From: Halichondria panicea
Lineage: Eukaryota > Porifera > Demospongiae > Suberitida > Halichondriidae
Direction of reading: 5' to 3'
NCBI RefSeq assembly: GCF_963675165.1
Contig: NC_087378.1
Coordinates: 5,947,205-6,011,204, forward strand
Length of the DNA: 64,000 nucleotides
Part shown: piece after piece, positions 26,601 through 41,500 of the stretch
Layout of the letters: every line of letters starts with the position of its first letter
Position numbering within the stretch: the first letter of the stretch is position 1
The notes under the pieces: generated by a model
Told to the model about the DNA's origin: nothing
Database searches by the model: none
What the model saw: only the letters and a program-made list of their open reading frames with translations
Translations under genes and position numbers: made by a program

Positions 26601-29600
26601 TCCAGCATGCCCAACTTAGCCAGCCCCACACATAGCAGAAATAGCTCTGTATCTCCGGAGAGCTTTATCTCATCTGGTAGTGATGACAACTTTTCTGGTA
26701 AGAAACCTTCCCTGCGAAAGCGAATTAGCCAAAGTTTACGAGATCTTGTGGGAAAAGAAAGCCCTAGTTCTTCATCGAAAAGTTCTTGGAAATTCTCTGA
26801 GGATGTGAAACCTACCAATACTAACAGTTCTGTGCTATTGTTAGAATACCGACCCCTCGATGAAACTATGGCAAAGCTACCTTCCTCTGTTAGTGAGACC
26901 CATGTTACCTCGTTATCCAACTTTGATCGTCATAGTATGCATGAAGACACTGAATTCATCCCAGGAAGTATCAATAAACCAATATTTGAGGAAAGAGCTG
27001 TGGATGTAGAGATTATACCAAGAGGCACAAACAGTGTGTCTAGTGATGAGTATCACACAGCATCTGAGTCAGAACAGGAATCTGGTTCGGCTGGGCTTGC
27101 TATGACTTCCATTCAGATACTCAATTCCCCAACAGGGTTATCACAAGATTTTGGGTATGCTCCGAGAAAGAAGACTGTTGATACGCCTCCTATTACATCA
27201 TCGAGTCTTGCACAAGAAAGTAAAGGATCGACTAAAGGATCAAAAAGTACTATAAGTTTGAAGCAAGGTGCGGTGGTATCTGGTAAAGGAGTTAGAAAAG
27301 CATCCACTCCTCAAAAGAACTCTTCACCAAAGTCCTCTCAAAGAATTGCCAGCAAGTCACTTGTATCTGGGGTTGTTAAAAAGGTAGGCTCCCCCCAAAT
27401 TTCTCCACGATCCTCACAACGAACAACTGTAGCACAGTCGGCTAAGAAAGCAACAAGCATTACTGTAACAGTGATCGGGAAATCTTCTCCTTCAAGCTCC
27501 CCTCGCTCATCACTGAACGTTGGAAAAGTTGGAGCATCTCAGCTGACCAAGAAACCCACTCCTACCAGCTCACCCCGATCATCGCTGAGAATGACGACAA
27601 GTAAGACAGCTGCTACTTCAATTACAAAGAGTCCACTACTATCACAGCGAGCAACCACATCACAAGTCGGTACAAAATCACCCGTTTCTTTGCAATCTTC
27701 TCAACGAGTTTCCAGTTCTTCTGTTCCTCAATCTATCTCCCCTAGATCTTCACAGCAACCTACAACCTCAGGCTCTCCACAGTCTTCTCGAAAGTTTATC
27801 AGTAGAGTTGTCCCTGGAAAAACAGGCTCACCCAGTGCCTCCCCTCGATCCTCTCTGAGAGGTACAAGCGTAACAACTTCTGGCTCGAACATCAAGTCAT
27901 CTACTCCGGGGAAGACAGGCTCACCTACCTCATCTCCCCGTTCATCTCAAAGACTTGGAAAAGTTGGAACAACATCTTCGGCCTCAAAATCCTCACCAAA
28001 ATCTAGCCCATCACTAGCAAGAAAAGTACAACCACCCACCACGTCTACCAAAAAGAACTCCTCCCCTTCAATAGAGAGTCCATTGTTGAAAAGAAAACAG
28101 TCTTCTCCACTGAACAAGCCATCTGCTCCTAAGCTTTCCAAAACTTCCATGGAGCCTCTCAAAGAAGGTGGTAACAACTCTGACAGTTTCTCTCGATTCA
28201 CACGTGGACGAACACCAATCAAGATTAAAGGCACCGATACAACTGTAGAGCGAGCAAAGAGGCTCAAGGAACACAGAAAATCAGAATCTTTTGGACTCAA
28301 ACCAGCAAATTCCTCAAAACCAGACTCGGCCCGAAGAGCTACTGTTATTGTAGCCAGAAAACCCCTTCCTCTTGTTATTACAGCAGGTGATCCATCTCAA
28401 ATATCACCTGATGTTACCACACCTACCACACCAGGTGGAACTAAGAAACGAAAAATGGGTCTCACAGTTGCACCAATTTTAGAGGAGCTTATAACAGAAA
28501 CTACTGCAACTCCGTCCAAGTCAACAGAACAAATGAATGAACTTGTGACGAAATCAGCAGCTGACATTAGTCGTGATGTAGACTCCCTACTATCAGCTGT
28601 TGGGCAGACGTTGGATGTGATGGCTCTCTCGGAATCTACCTCATCTGTAGACCCTCAGCCCCCTTCCCTTGCTTCAATGGAGGTGAAAGTATTTGAAGCT
28701 ACGCCATTGCATTCACGAGAGTCGAGTATTGATATCGACACTTTCCTTGAGCAAGCTGCTGAGCAAGAAGCTGCCAAAGAGAAAGAAAAGCAAAAAAAGA
28801 AAGTACTAAAAGACAAAAGTCCAAATATCTCTAGGACGATAACAAATATACCATCTCCAAAAAGCTCAAAATTGATGTCAAAAACAAAGAGTGAGCCACA
28901 CATAATTGGGGGTGCGTTCACAGCATCCCTTCCTCCTAGACCCCCTCTAAGTAAGCAGGCATCAGAATCTTCTACCGCAGATAGGAAAATAAGCAAGACG
29001 GGTACCAATCGTCCTCGGCAAGTAATTGTAGCTGGTACTTTATCTGCTGCTACTACTCCACCACTTCGTTCCAGTGCACGCAAGTCTGAACCATCTAAAA
29101 CAACAACTGCCTCTTCTGCTGGCAGTAACAAAACTATGCCTCTTTTGAAACCACAGTCAAAATCTACAAATACTCTTGGCAGATTCACTTCTACTGGTAC
29201 TACCAGCAGCAGTGGCATCTCCAGTCGATCTTCCATGAGAGCAAGTACTAGAACAAAGAAGATTTCACTCACCACCCCACCATTGCATGGCGTCAAATCC
29301 AGTGGGACTAAGTCTAAAGACTCCACGCTTAGTCGAATTGGAGATAGAAGCATGAAGTCTCGGGTTTCCACAACGTCAAGGCCTGGATCCTCTGTCGCTG
29401 TCACCAAAAAGAGCTCTGTTGGGTCCGGCCTCTCTCAAGATTCTGCCAGCACACGTAAAGTGTCAACTCTCTCCGCTCCTTCAAGAGGACGTTCTATGAG
29501 AAGGGTTAGTAGTGGAGACATTTTACAACGAAAAGTGAAACCAGGAACCAGTGCCACACTGTCAAGGTCTAGTAATTCTGGGGTGTATTCTTCTATGAGA

Positions 29601-32524
29601 AAGTCCGGGAAATTCAATACAATCCGCCCCCGATCATCTTCAAACGCTGGGATAGTATCCCAGTCCACAAACACAATGAGACGTACTCCTTCTGGAAGTC
29701 GTAAAGTGAGTGCTCCCTCCTCGACGCTGACGAGACAGTCCGTCTCTGCTAGTGCTGTGGGCTCACAGTCACGTAAGGGAACCTTGAGGAGGACAGGGAG
29801 TGGAGGGGAAGGGTTTGCTGCGTTCGATCATATCAGTTCTCAAGCACAAGGATCTATGTGAGTAGTAATTGTGTCTGGTTGGAATGTAGTTTGCTGAGCT
29901 TAATTTGTGTACATCTTGTTGTCCATGGTGAATTAATCTGATTTCCCTCATACACACACACACACACACACACACACCACAGGCTCTCCTCATCAGATCA
30001 CCGTCGTAACATTCGTCCCAAGAAGAGGCAAAAGGCATCTACCACTCACCTTAAGATACTCCAGCAGCGGCCTGATGTCTCCAGTGAGCTAGAGGCCACT
30101 TCTGGATCCTCACCCACCAATGACGGACTGGACATCAACACTTACTCAACATACATGGGTGAGGAAGCTAAGTGCATGGGCAAACAATCTTTAACTGCTT
30201 TTGAGTACTGATCCCCTTAATTCGCTGGATTGTTTCAAAATTATAGTCTACCAGTGTTGTTTGACCTGTAAATTATTGTGTCTGGAATGCTTTGTACACA
30301 CCACCCACTTTTTATAATGACCTACATGTAGTTGATCTGCTGCCACATTACGTAATGAATAGAATTATGTCTATGGTTGTCCCACTGATATGTACACAGA
30401 GCCACTGTATGCATCCATGTTCCAGATGCTTAATTGTAATTTGTATAAAGTTGTAGAAAAAGTTGAGACTTCCCAGGTGGGGTGGGGGGGGGCATGTAAG
30501 TTTGCTAAGCTATTTGTTGCCTGCTTTAACTGCCAGTGTGTAGCATAGAGACATTAAGTTGATTTGTACAAAGTCCAGCCAACAGAATGTGTTCCTACCC
30601 AACTACCTTCATGTATTGTGAGTTTTGTGCTGTAGTGCAGTTGTACATAATTAATTGTTTGAGATTGCAGTATAGAGTCTCTTTGTGCCTTCGTCTCAAC
30701 ATTTAGTTAGGTTACTTCTATGTCTTCTCCCCCCCTTTAGGTAAGAAAAACCTGGCTCCCTCAGCCATGGCTGGCTTGGCTGCCAAACTGGACCTCTCCA
30801 CTGTCAAGTTGCGCAAGACTGGTATCTCTGATCAAATGTTATCGGACAATTCTGGAAGCTCTGTGGATAGTAAATTGGCCATTCTCAATCCATCTTTTGG
30901 GCTGGAGTATAATACCACACATCCTGTCATGCTGTTGCAGATTAAAGGTGAGGTAGCAGAGGAGGTACAACATGCGTGAGTCTTAAAGACCCACATTCCT
31001 TATTATATCCGGGTCAAAGTTCACTAGCACATCAAACGAAATGATACTCATAGCAACTCCAGGCATCCCCCCTGATGATTCTGAAGCTGAAACGATGGTT
31101 GATTAAGCTAGTAGCTGTAACTTAGTGCACAAATCAGACTCTTGGCAGCTAAAAATAGCCCAGTGCTTGTGTTTGGCGGGTAACACGCAGTTGAACTTTG
31201 ACCTAAGGAATGTGAGTCTAAAACACTTCCTTTGACTCCCGGATATCGTACCTCTTCTGGTGAGGTAGTAGTCCAATTGCTAAGAGTTATGCATGTAAAT
31301 TCATTCTATATAAGTATGTCATGTGATGTGCATTTACATTATGTTGTAGACATCTATAACTTTAGCTTGCGTCACGAGACCACTCCAATGTACACTCAAA
31401 TCTCCTACAATCACCCACCTTTGAAATGAAAAGCGCTTGCAAGTCACCCCCCATCCACACCCTCCCCCCTCCACACATTCATACCTACACCCACACACAG
31501 GGCGCCGAGCTATCCAGACACGACTGGTGGACCCTAGTGCCTCCTCCCTCAACTCTGGTGACGTGTTTATAGCTCTCTCTGACAAGAAACTCGTCCATTG
31601 GATAGGAAAATCTGCAAATGTCATTGAGAAAGCTCGGGTAAGTCAGTCCTTAATTAGTGCGCAACCTTACGCTATCAGTCTCTAAGCTGTGAATGACTTT
31701 CTTCTAGTATGTATAATTATAACTTACAGGTCCCCTTTTAATTATTCTCGATTAGCAGTGACAATCTCACAGCAATGACAATCTCAACATGATAATGTTT
31801 GACGTACTATGTATATATGTCACCTTGCACTCCAGGGCTCTGATGTGGTAATGAGAATCCTACACAAGAAGGAGCTCGGTTGCCATGCCACCTCTCCAGC
31901 TGTCCTCAAGGAGGAGGAGAGAGCAGTCAATGAGAGCACCAAGAAGAACACCGATTTCTTTGATATGATTGGCGGAAAGAAAGGAGTCAAATGTGAGCAA
32001 GCTACTACATAAATGCGAGAACACAGAACACTTTATTGTGTCATTGTGGACTTTATCCTGCTCATTGTGGACATGTACATGTACGTGTCCTGGTGTGTTT
32101 TATGTCCTGAATACGAGAGGTGGCTTGTTTCAGGAAGTTCTCATTATGGGTTCCAACATATAAAATTTAATTTCTGGGTATTGGGTATATATACAGTCAT
32201 ATTTCCTCGCTCCTCATACATGAGGCCCATTTGAAACGTCCATTGGCAAAGTCTTTCCACAAATTGATTACCAACTGTCTAAATTTATTCACTCTCTTTA
32301 CCCTCGAGCAGCGTCAGAGAGTGTCCCTGGTGATGACATTTACGAGAAGGCCATGAACATGGTTACCGTGGTGTACCAGCTGGAAGGGGAAGGCGACAAG
32401 CTCCAGTATACACCCATTCATGAAAACTCAGCTCAGACGGTCAAGGTCTCTCTACTCAACACTAAGAAGGTGATAATTATGCCTCGGTGCGCATGCGCAA
32501 GCGAGGTATACGGTAGTGTGTGTG

Positions 32525-32572
<48 letters not shown>

Positions 32573-35500
32573 TGTAGACTATTTAAGCTGCTCAAGGATC
32601 AATGAAGTGCAAGTAAGACTTTCTATAGGCTTCTAGTCATGTTTTCTTGGCATGCTATTTGTGGATTTGCAAAATAAAGCTTCGTTCTCGAGTTATGCCT
32701 AGTTTTGCTTACTTGGAATGCCATTGCAGCCTTTTCAGAAGAGTCCGTAGCAAAAATTGTTCACCGAGTGTTGCTACTCTACTTAGTAGTTAGCTCTGCA
32801 CTAGAACGCTAGCTATTGGTAGCTGCAAGAGTGAGAAGAGAGCTGCAAGGCTCTGCTGACTTGCAGCCATTAATTTTAGACTTGAACTTTTGGCATTGAT
32901 CGTTTTTAACAACAATCATGGTCGATCGTTTTTAACAACAATCATGGTCGATCATTACCCACTATTTGAGTTTCCCTGTGATTGCATGCAGCAAAATTAA
33001 AAATGTTCATCATGATAATTATAATCAATGTGTGTATAAAAGCTAGCTATTAGTAGTTTTATGTTATGTAGCTTTGGCACCTCCACCGAGGCATCAGCAC
33101 CCGCGGTGCTTTCATTCTCTTTGCTTTGTTATGTTACATGTACATACACAATGTATTTTGGTTTTATAGTACAGGGCAAGCCAATTGGATTAAAAAAATC
33201 CATTATAGAAGCTAGCTTGACGTTGTCTAAAAGTCTCCCCAAACACACACTGCAGATTCTCCTCTTTGACTTTTACGGTGAGGTGTATGTGTGGGTTGGG
33301 AAACGCTCCCCAGGGCCTCAGAGAAAGAAAGCCATTGAGATGGGTCGTAAGGTGTTCGACGCTGGCTGTCGACCACCTGTCTTCAACATTCGGAGCAGTC
33401 CAGCGAGAGCTTCGGGACGGTATCGCCCGAGAAGCTCCGTCAGATCTTCCAGGAACAGCGTGCTGAATGCTAGTGGGAGGAGGAGCTCTAAGGTGAAGAG
33501 TGAGCTTGCTAAGAGACCTGGATGGGCTATGTTCGCTAGGTGAGGGTTCATTGTCAATTTAATGTACATTTTAGTTGAGAGTGGTTCTTTATGGCTATCA
33601 TTCAATGAGTGTGTGTCGCAAGCATGGTTTAGGCAATGCAATGTGTATCAATCATCATCATAACTACGCATGTATCCTGCTATCTTTGCTTCCATGACGT
33701 ATTAGTGTATTCTCCTCACCCAACACACACACACACACACTTTCAGAATGTCTGAGGGTGCTGAGAACATTCTGTTTCGAGAGAAGTTTGGAGACTGGCC
33801 TGAGCCGGGTCGGATTATCAAGATGAAGGGTCATTCATCTCAACAACTTATGACTCCGATGATTAACGCCATTCTTCAACCAGCTGACGTTGAGAAGATG
33901 CTCAAACCTAGCCCGCCCTTTGAGGGCCTGAGGCTAGAGGGAGAGAATGTGCACAGGGGACAGGGCAACTACAAGGTGTCAAGGTATGGTGGAAACTTAT
34001 AACTTTTTGACCTACATGTAGTGCCACTTACGTACATCCATCGCAACGGCCGGCTATAGAAAATGTTGGTCACCCATAATCCCGCTGTAATGTACAGTTG
34101 CATGTAATAGACCTCAAATACCCAGGGGCATAGCCAGGATTTGTCTGAAGGGGTGCTATGCAGGTGCGGTGGGTCCGCTCAAATAGCTAAAACTTTTCAA
34201 AAGCCACGCCTCTTGATTATAGATATCATAATCTTACAATAATTGGGGGAGGGGGAGGTTCACCCCCTACTGATGACCCCCTGAGTGTAGCTACACTGTA
34301 CACACAGTATCATACATGTACTTGATGATGTATTATGCTTCCATGTACTAGATCCAGGCACCCTTAGCCTCCTGGCTGGCTATGTCACTGAAAGTCTTCA
34401 TTGAGCATGTGTTGCAACTTGTGTAGCACACCACCTCTTGATTTTAGCCACTGTTAATAATCGGTCCACAGCCATGCAGGAGGAGCCACTACATGTATAA
34501 TAATATACAGATTCAATAAATTGCCATCAACCTATGACGGGCAATTCCATACAATCATGCATTTAATGATGGATCCAACCCTGCTTGTGTATCAAATATG
34601 TACGTATTGTGTCCACCACACTCATGCACACTCGTACACAGGTCAACGTTTGCGTGCAATAGAGTTCGATCGCTCACCATCACTAAGTGGGTGATACGAG
34701 AGTTTGAGAATGTGGAGGTCCCCGAGGCTGACCACGGACTGTTTTATACTGCAGAGTCCTATATCATCAGATGGGCCTTCATTATCACCGTGAGTGTCCC
34801 AATTACTAGCCGCCCTTATTTACAGATATTCTTGCATAGTTACAGTATCCCCAGTTACCATTAGTTACCACCTACTTTAACCTATGACACACAACACAAC
34901 CATAAAGGTGCTGTAACCGGAAAGAAAACTTTATGTAGATCATGCCGTATGAAGGGGAGTAAGCAACTACTATTATTTAGATCATGTTTGCCATAAATAC
35001 TGCAATTTGATTGGCTAAAGGAAGTGTTCTATCCAACTTAGAAAATCATGTACTTATTAGAAAATCATGTACATTGCACTTACTTAGAAAATCATGTACT
35101 TCACTTAGAAAATCATGTAGCAAAGATTAGATAAGAACATTCAAATCTGATTGGCTAAATACTCATGGTTGCTATGATCTAAAATGCTTAGACACTGTTT
35201 AGGAAGTTTCTACATGATTTAGAAGTTCTCAGGGCTAGTAGAATCAGCCCTTTGGGCTTCTAAATCATGTAGAAACTTCCTAAACAGTGTCTAACTATTA
35301 TATATACACCATATACATTCGTTGTTGTCTCTCCACGTCACAGAAACACTGGTGTGGTTTGACATGACTATGTATGGCTTCATGTACTCTGAGCCATTAG
35401 TTACCATTACGGTTTACTGGAATGCACGTGCAATATAATGATGACTGAGGGTGTATTTTATAAGCCCTACTATCAATGCGAACTAACAGTGAAAGTGTAC

Positions 35501-38500
35501 AAATACAACCTACAACGTTATTGTTATTTGACTGGCTATAAAATACACTCATCCTCATAGTTAGTAAACTAGAAATGGCACTAGCTATTCCTTTTGTCTT
35601 GATGATCATAAGTACAGTTGGTTGTGTATCAAGCTTAGATAGCAACACTACTGACTATTGCACTAACCAGAACTGTCCTCCTTGGATGGTAGACAATGAG
35701 GATGGCTGCAACTCTAAGTGTGTGTGCAAGGAGACCCTTCCCGAGTCCTTCTCGTGCTCTGAGGGAACTGTATATCTTGATATCTTGTACTGCATGAGTT
35801 TCGACAATGATAGTGTGTCTGTTGGTGCTTGTCCGTATATTCACCAGAATGTGACCGGGTTTGAGGTCGAGTTGCCAGAGAGTGTGTCTGAGCTAAACAG
35901 TGTATTTTGTGAGCCTTTGAACAGAGAAGGCGATTTGTGCCATCGATGCAAAGAGGGATTTGGTGTGGCTCCACTTTCACTTAAATTCGCGTGTGCTGAG
36001 TGTTCTGACAATACTTGGCCATGGTGGTTGCTGTTTTTGTTTCTTGAATTTGTACCTGTCACGATCTTCTACTTAGTGAACTTGGTGTGGCAAGTATCCT
36101 TTGCTACAGCTCCATTCAAGTGTTTTGTTTTTGTAAGCCAAATTTCTTTTTGGACAATGGCTAATATTAAGTCAGTGGTTGTGACTAGGAACAGACTAAG
36201 CGTGTTAGGGAGGGTGTGGTTTGATATCGTAAAGTGCCTGAATGGAATCTGGAGTCTCGATTTTTTCTTATCAGTTTTACCTCCATTCTGCGTCAGTACT
36301 TCTTTCACTAGCGTGCATATTTTCTATGTCTGGTATTCTTCTGCTTTGTACCCCCTGTTTCTTGTTTTGTTGACGTTTATTTTGCACAAGCTTCACGATC
36401 GAAACTTCAAGCCAATAACGTACCTGTGGCAGCCATTTCGTAGATGTTTTTTATCGACAAGACAAGTCCGAGACCACAAAACGTCAATTGTGAATGTTTT
36501 CTCAAACTTTTGCTTGTTTTCATTTTCTAAAGTCCTTCTTATTGTCACTACTAGTTTTCAGTGGTCCATTAAAAGGGATGTATGTGTACCAAAACAGTGT
36601 TATGGGTGGAGCCAGCTATATCGTACCCTGACCCAGTACTCTTTCTGTCGTCTCTTGTTTTCTCTGTAGGCATCATCACAATCATTGTGCTATGTGCTTG
36701 CTATCCGCTTAAACACATGCAGCTGTGCTTGCAGCGTTGTTGTAGCACACGAATCTTCATTTACATAAAGGCTTATTTTGAAGTTTTTGTTTGTAGTTAC
36801 AAGGATGGTACAGGTTCTTCGAAATACAACCTGCAGTATCTTTCAGCCTTGTATCCTGTTCTTCAAGTTGTCCTGCTTATTTGCTCTTTGTTTTTGGTGA
36901 GATCAGACATTTTCTTGTCTTACATGCTAATCGCTCTCCTCTTGTTTTCTGTAGCAATGTTTGTTGCCATTGTCTGTCCCTACAAGAAGACTTCTCATAG
37001 TGTAATGGAGGCGCTTCTTCTCTTCCTCTTAGCATTGGTGACTGCTACAGCTAGTCTTTATGTGGAGGTCCTTGAAGTGTGGCTAGTGTATGTGTGTCTA
37101 AGCATTGCAGCTGTACCTCAGGCCGGGTTCTTATTGTTTATCGGTTATAAAGTATACAAAAGGTATTTTGAGGGTTGCAAAAAGTGTTGTGTTAAGAAGA
37201 AGAACGAAGAGGTTGAGGAATTTGAATTTCCAGACAGAATAGTAAATGCTGATGACTACAAGCGTTTCGAGTAACAGTTACTAAAGTTCAAGGAAACTAT
37301 TTAGTGCCCATTTTTGTGTTATTTATAGCATGAGCAGATTTGTAGAAATCATATGTAGCGGTTCGTATTTAGTGCCCATCACTTAACTGATTATTATTTT
37401 TTGTATACTACTCTATAATGAATGGTATGATTTCATTTTGTTTATTCAGCGTGAGCATGTATGCACAGGTGGTAGGTTTGTAGAAAAATCAGCACTTAGT
37501 CTACGCATTTCTTCAAGTAAGGTTTTCGTTATTCACGTACAATCTTACCTTCTTTTTAAAAGACATAATTACAGTAATATTGATAATTATTGTCTACACA
37601 TGAGTCACTGGGTTGTTACAGGTGGTTCGAGAGTTGGATGGTCTGGTTCCAGGTCAGGGGGCATTTGCTCGGGATCGACAATACCAGAAAGACCTGGCTG
37701 CCAAGCAAAGCCGGTCATCCTCTCCAGAGACACCAAAGAAGAAAGAGGAGAGGAAATTTAGTAGTAGTGAACTATCAGAGGCCAGTGATGTGGAGGAGAA
37801 TGATGAAGAGTCGAGACGTATTCTTGAAACAGGGGGACGCGACAGGTGTGCGTACTTCTTCTGGCAAGGTGAGTGGCCTAAATCATTGTAGCTATGTGAA
37901 TTTTAGGTGAATGAAAACTATCTATATAGCTTCTATTGTATTGCTTGCAACTAGTTTGAGATTTGTGTGTAATATTTACGGTTACCAATTTTCAGTAACT
38001 GATCAGAAGCATTTCTACATGTATTTCAAATAGTCTCAAGCTGTCGATTATGTAAAGGCTGTATTGTGACCATCTTTTAAGAAGCTTCTGTACGGTCTTT
38101 AACACTATATTTAAAGTCTCCCACTTGAAGTTTGTTGAGTTCCCATGTTCACCCATAATTATTTCTATTAACGATACACCATTTTTTACCTTAGTCATTT
38201 TCTCAATAATGTGAGGACAAACTAATGAATGTCTTTCACTCAGTTATCATTATCTTTCATAGGTGATCAGTCGTCACTGAACGAGAAGGGAGCATCTGCC
38301 TTGATGACCGTAGAGCTGGACAAGGAGAGAGGGCCCCAGGTGAGAGTGCTTGAGGGCAAAGAACAGCCCGCCTTCCTCAACCTCTTCTCAGGGAGCATAA
38401 TACTGCTGCGGGGGAGGTGAGTGCTCAGGGGGGGTTGAGTCCTTACACTTCATGGTGGTATTGCCACTACAATTATAAGAGAACTTACAGATCCTATAAT

Positions 38501-41500
38501 TTACATGTATGTGTTGTGTTTATGAGTGCGCTGACATGAATGTAGTCCAATGTCATGCGTAATGTAGGAGTGAGTATGTGTGCTGAAGTTTGTTAATAAA
38601 CATGTTGACGTATAATTATATTCTGTCCTCTAAGAATATTATGCGTGATATGTGCAACAATGTACCATGCACTATACCAGAGCCTGTGTAAAGGTAATGT
38701 GCCCATCCCATTCCTGCAGGTCCCATACCGATTCCCTGGAGAACTCCCCAAAACAGTGCCGTATGTTCTGTGTTAGGGGGCAGTCACGATCTGAGACCCA
38801 GCTTGTGGAAATAACCCCCGACGACGACACTTGCCCCATGAGCACATGTTTGCGCTCTAGGGGTTGCTATGTGTTTTATCATCGGCCAGGGAGGAGGGTG
38901 TATGTGTGGCATGGCTGTAAGGCCACCCTGGTGCTGAAGAGGTGTGCCCATAATGCTGCGAAACTGCTCAAGAGAAGGTGAGTTTCTATTGTATTGCTGG
39001 CAATGACACAACTAATTAATAGTTTGAGATTTGTTTACGGTTACCAATTTTGGAGCTTGTACGTAAACTACAACTACAATTAATAGTTCAAATATTGTTG
39101 CCATGGTATCAAAGTATAGTTCAAGCATGTTGTTCCTTCTGTCACAGACTAGATGAGGTTGAGATGGTGACTGTTAGCGAAGGACAAGAGTCGAATGAGT
39201 TCTCTTCTCTCGTTGGTGACAAGTCACATTACGTCTCTCTGGCAAATGGTATGTTTACATGAGGCGCTGCTTAATTATTGCACTAGCCGATTAATTGTGA
39301 AACTGTTAAATATGTCAGTTATTGTCTGGTGTTATGTTCTGGTGTGAGCTAATATTTGGCCTGCATCGCTAGGTTACCATGGCAGCTACAATGTATATTG
39401 GCTTGCATCATACACTGTATATTTGATTGTGGTAGATAGACAACAATGTCTAAATGTTAGACTGATATATCCCCATACACATACACAGAGTCACGGTCAC
39501 GTGACTACATCCCACGGCTATTTGAGTTGACGAGCATCACGGGAGAATTTGTGGCAACAGAGCTACTCTATCCTGCACGTGATGGTGGCACTGTGGCCTT
39601 CCCCTTCGTACAGACAGACCTCTACTCAACTGTGCAGCCTGGTAAGTTATTGTACAAACCGTAAGCATTTTCACTAGTCCTGGTTGATTGATTGATGTAC
39701 AGAGTCAACGTGTACATGTGGTCTCAATTAGAAGTCTGTTTCAAATTTGAAGGTTTTTTTTTTCAATGCGTGTGTCTAATGAGTTACTGCCTTGTACAGC
39801 CATGTTCCTGGTAGATGCGTGGACAGAGGTGTACGTGTGGCTGGGTTGGTGGCCCCAGATCAAGAATAAACTATTGAGGGAGACCAATGCTACTACAGGC
39901 TCCGCCCACTCTAAATGGCTGAGAGACAAGAAACTGGCGCTGGAGACAGCAGAACTCTATGTTAAAGGTGTGGGGTTACATACACATGTATAACGTTGAT
40001 GTGCACGTACGTATTGTAGAGTTTGCTATTTTGGCCACAATTATTCATTCAATGCTGAGAAGTATGTGCTGTACGTGTATATTGCATTTTTACATGTAGT
40101 GTCTACCAAAACAACCTGTGGTTCATTGTGAGCATATTGACACAATAGATGATTTTAACGAGGCTGGTGTTGCATGTGTTGTTCTGTTTGTTGTGTGTCT
40201 GTGTTTTGTTTACTTGTGTCGTGTACCCTGTAAAAACTTGAACAATAAGGTGCATAGTCACGCTAAGAAATGTCTGTACGTAGCTGTGTATTGAGAGTGG
40301 CGTGGCTGTTTCCTTAATTAACTAGTAGTGTGTGCTACCTCAGAGATTATGTAACATAATCTCTGTGGTGCTGATTGCAGTATCACCCACCCGCCTATCC
40401 CACACACACACACACGCACCTTTCGGCTTACACATACACACACACCAGCTTGCAAGCGTACTCGGACTCCAAGAGCCTACATGGTCACTGCTGGTCTCGA
40501 GCACGAAAAATTCACCAATCTTTTCCCGTTCTGGTCTGTAAATCTTTCTGTTAAAGAGCTCAACAGCAAGGTAATTACTTTCAGATATATACGTTTCTTT
40601 AATTTGTATCTTATACTGTAGTAGTAGACACATTATAGTAATTCTAGTAATAATTATTACGGTGATGTGGAAGGTAAGTCACTAGTCAGTGCAATTTATT
40701 ACCGTCTGTACCCAGTGCTTGCCCCACTGGCTGTACTGACACCACCATCCCTCCATTGGCTATAGCTATGTTTGCCTCGTATTAAACTATTATGTACATG
40801 CAACCATTCTTCGATTACGTGTCAAGCATTGTTTCCATGCATATGGCACACTCAGCATGATTGCTAATGTCACTGAAAAGCACTTGCTGTATAATTGCAG
40901 GGGTTATCCCGGGCGACTCCAACTAGAGTGGAGGCAGACTGTGAGCTGCTCAAGTACACACGTAACCGGTTCAAACTGGACGAGCTGAAGAGAAAGCCAG
41001 TGCCTGAGGGAGTGGACCCAGCTAGACTAGAAACCTATCTCAGCGATGAAGACTTTACTGTAAGTCTTGTTTGTGGCTTGGGGACATGAGGCCTAAATGT
41101 GGCTATACTATTACGTTAGAGCAGTACGTGTTTGTTTTTTTTACTTAGGAACATAAAAAATGACTTGGCAGTTTCTTGATACGGATCTTGGTGCTTATAC
41201 ATTAGGGCTACTAAAATACCGTATAGCGGGTTATTTTCGTATGGTGGAAAGTTTTGTATTGTAGGAAATCATTTGAAAATTAAAGCTGCAAAATTGTTAA
41301 CATGTAGGCTCTCTACGTCACCATTTTGAGCTGTTAGAATCCAAAATATTAAATTAGATAGTTGAAAATTTGGGCAACGAAAATTACCTGCTATACGGTA
41401 AAGGTTGTTGAATTACCTGGGGCTAATAAACGCCTCTCTTGAACAGTGGCCTCTCTTGAATTGTAACCTCCTCTGCCACGCGACCTCTGATCAAGCATAT

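Noticed and set aside
26138-26920. Long antisense frames within supervillin exon 2 (also 28655-29407, 27947-28300)
   Set aside because: Mirror frames of a Ser/Lys-rich coding exon; composition follows the sense codons and no domain is visible.
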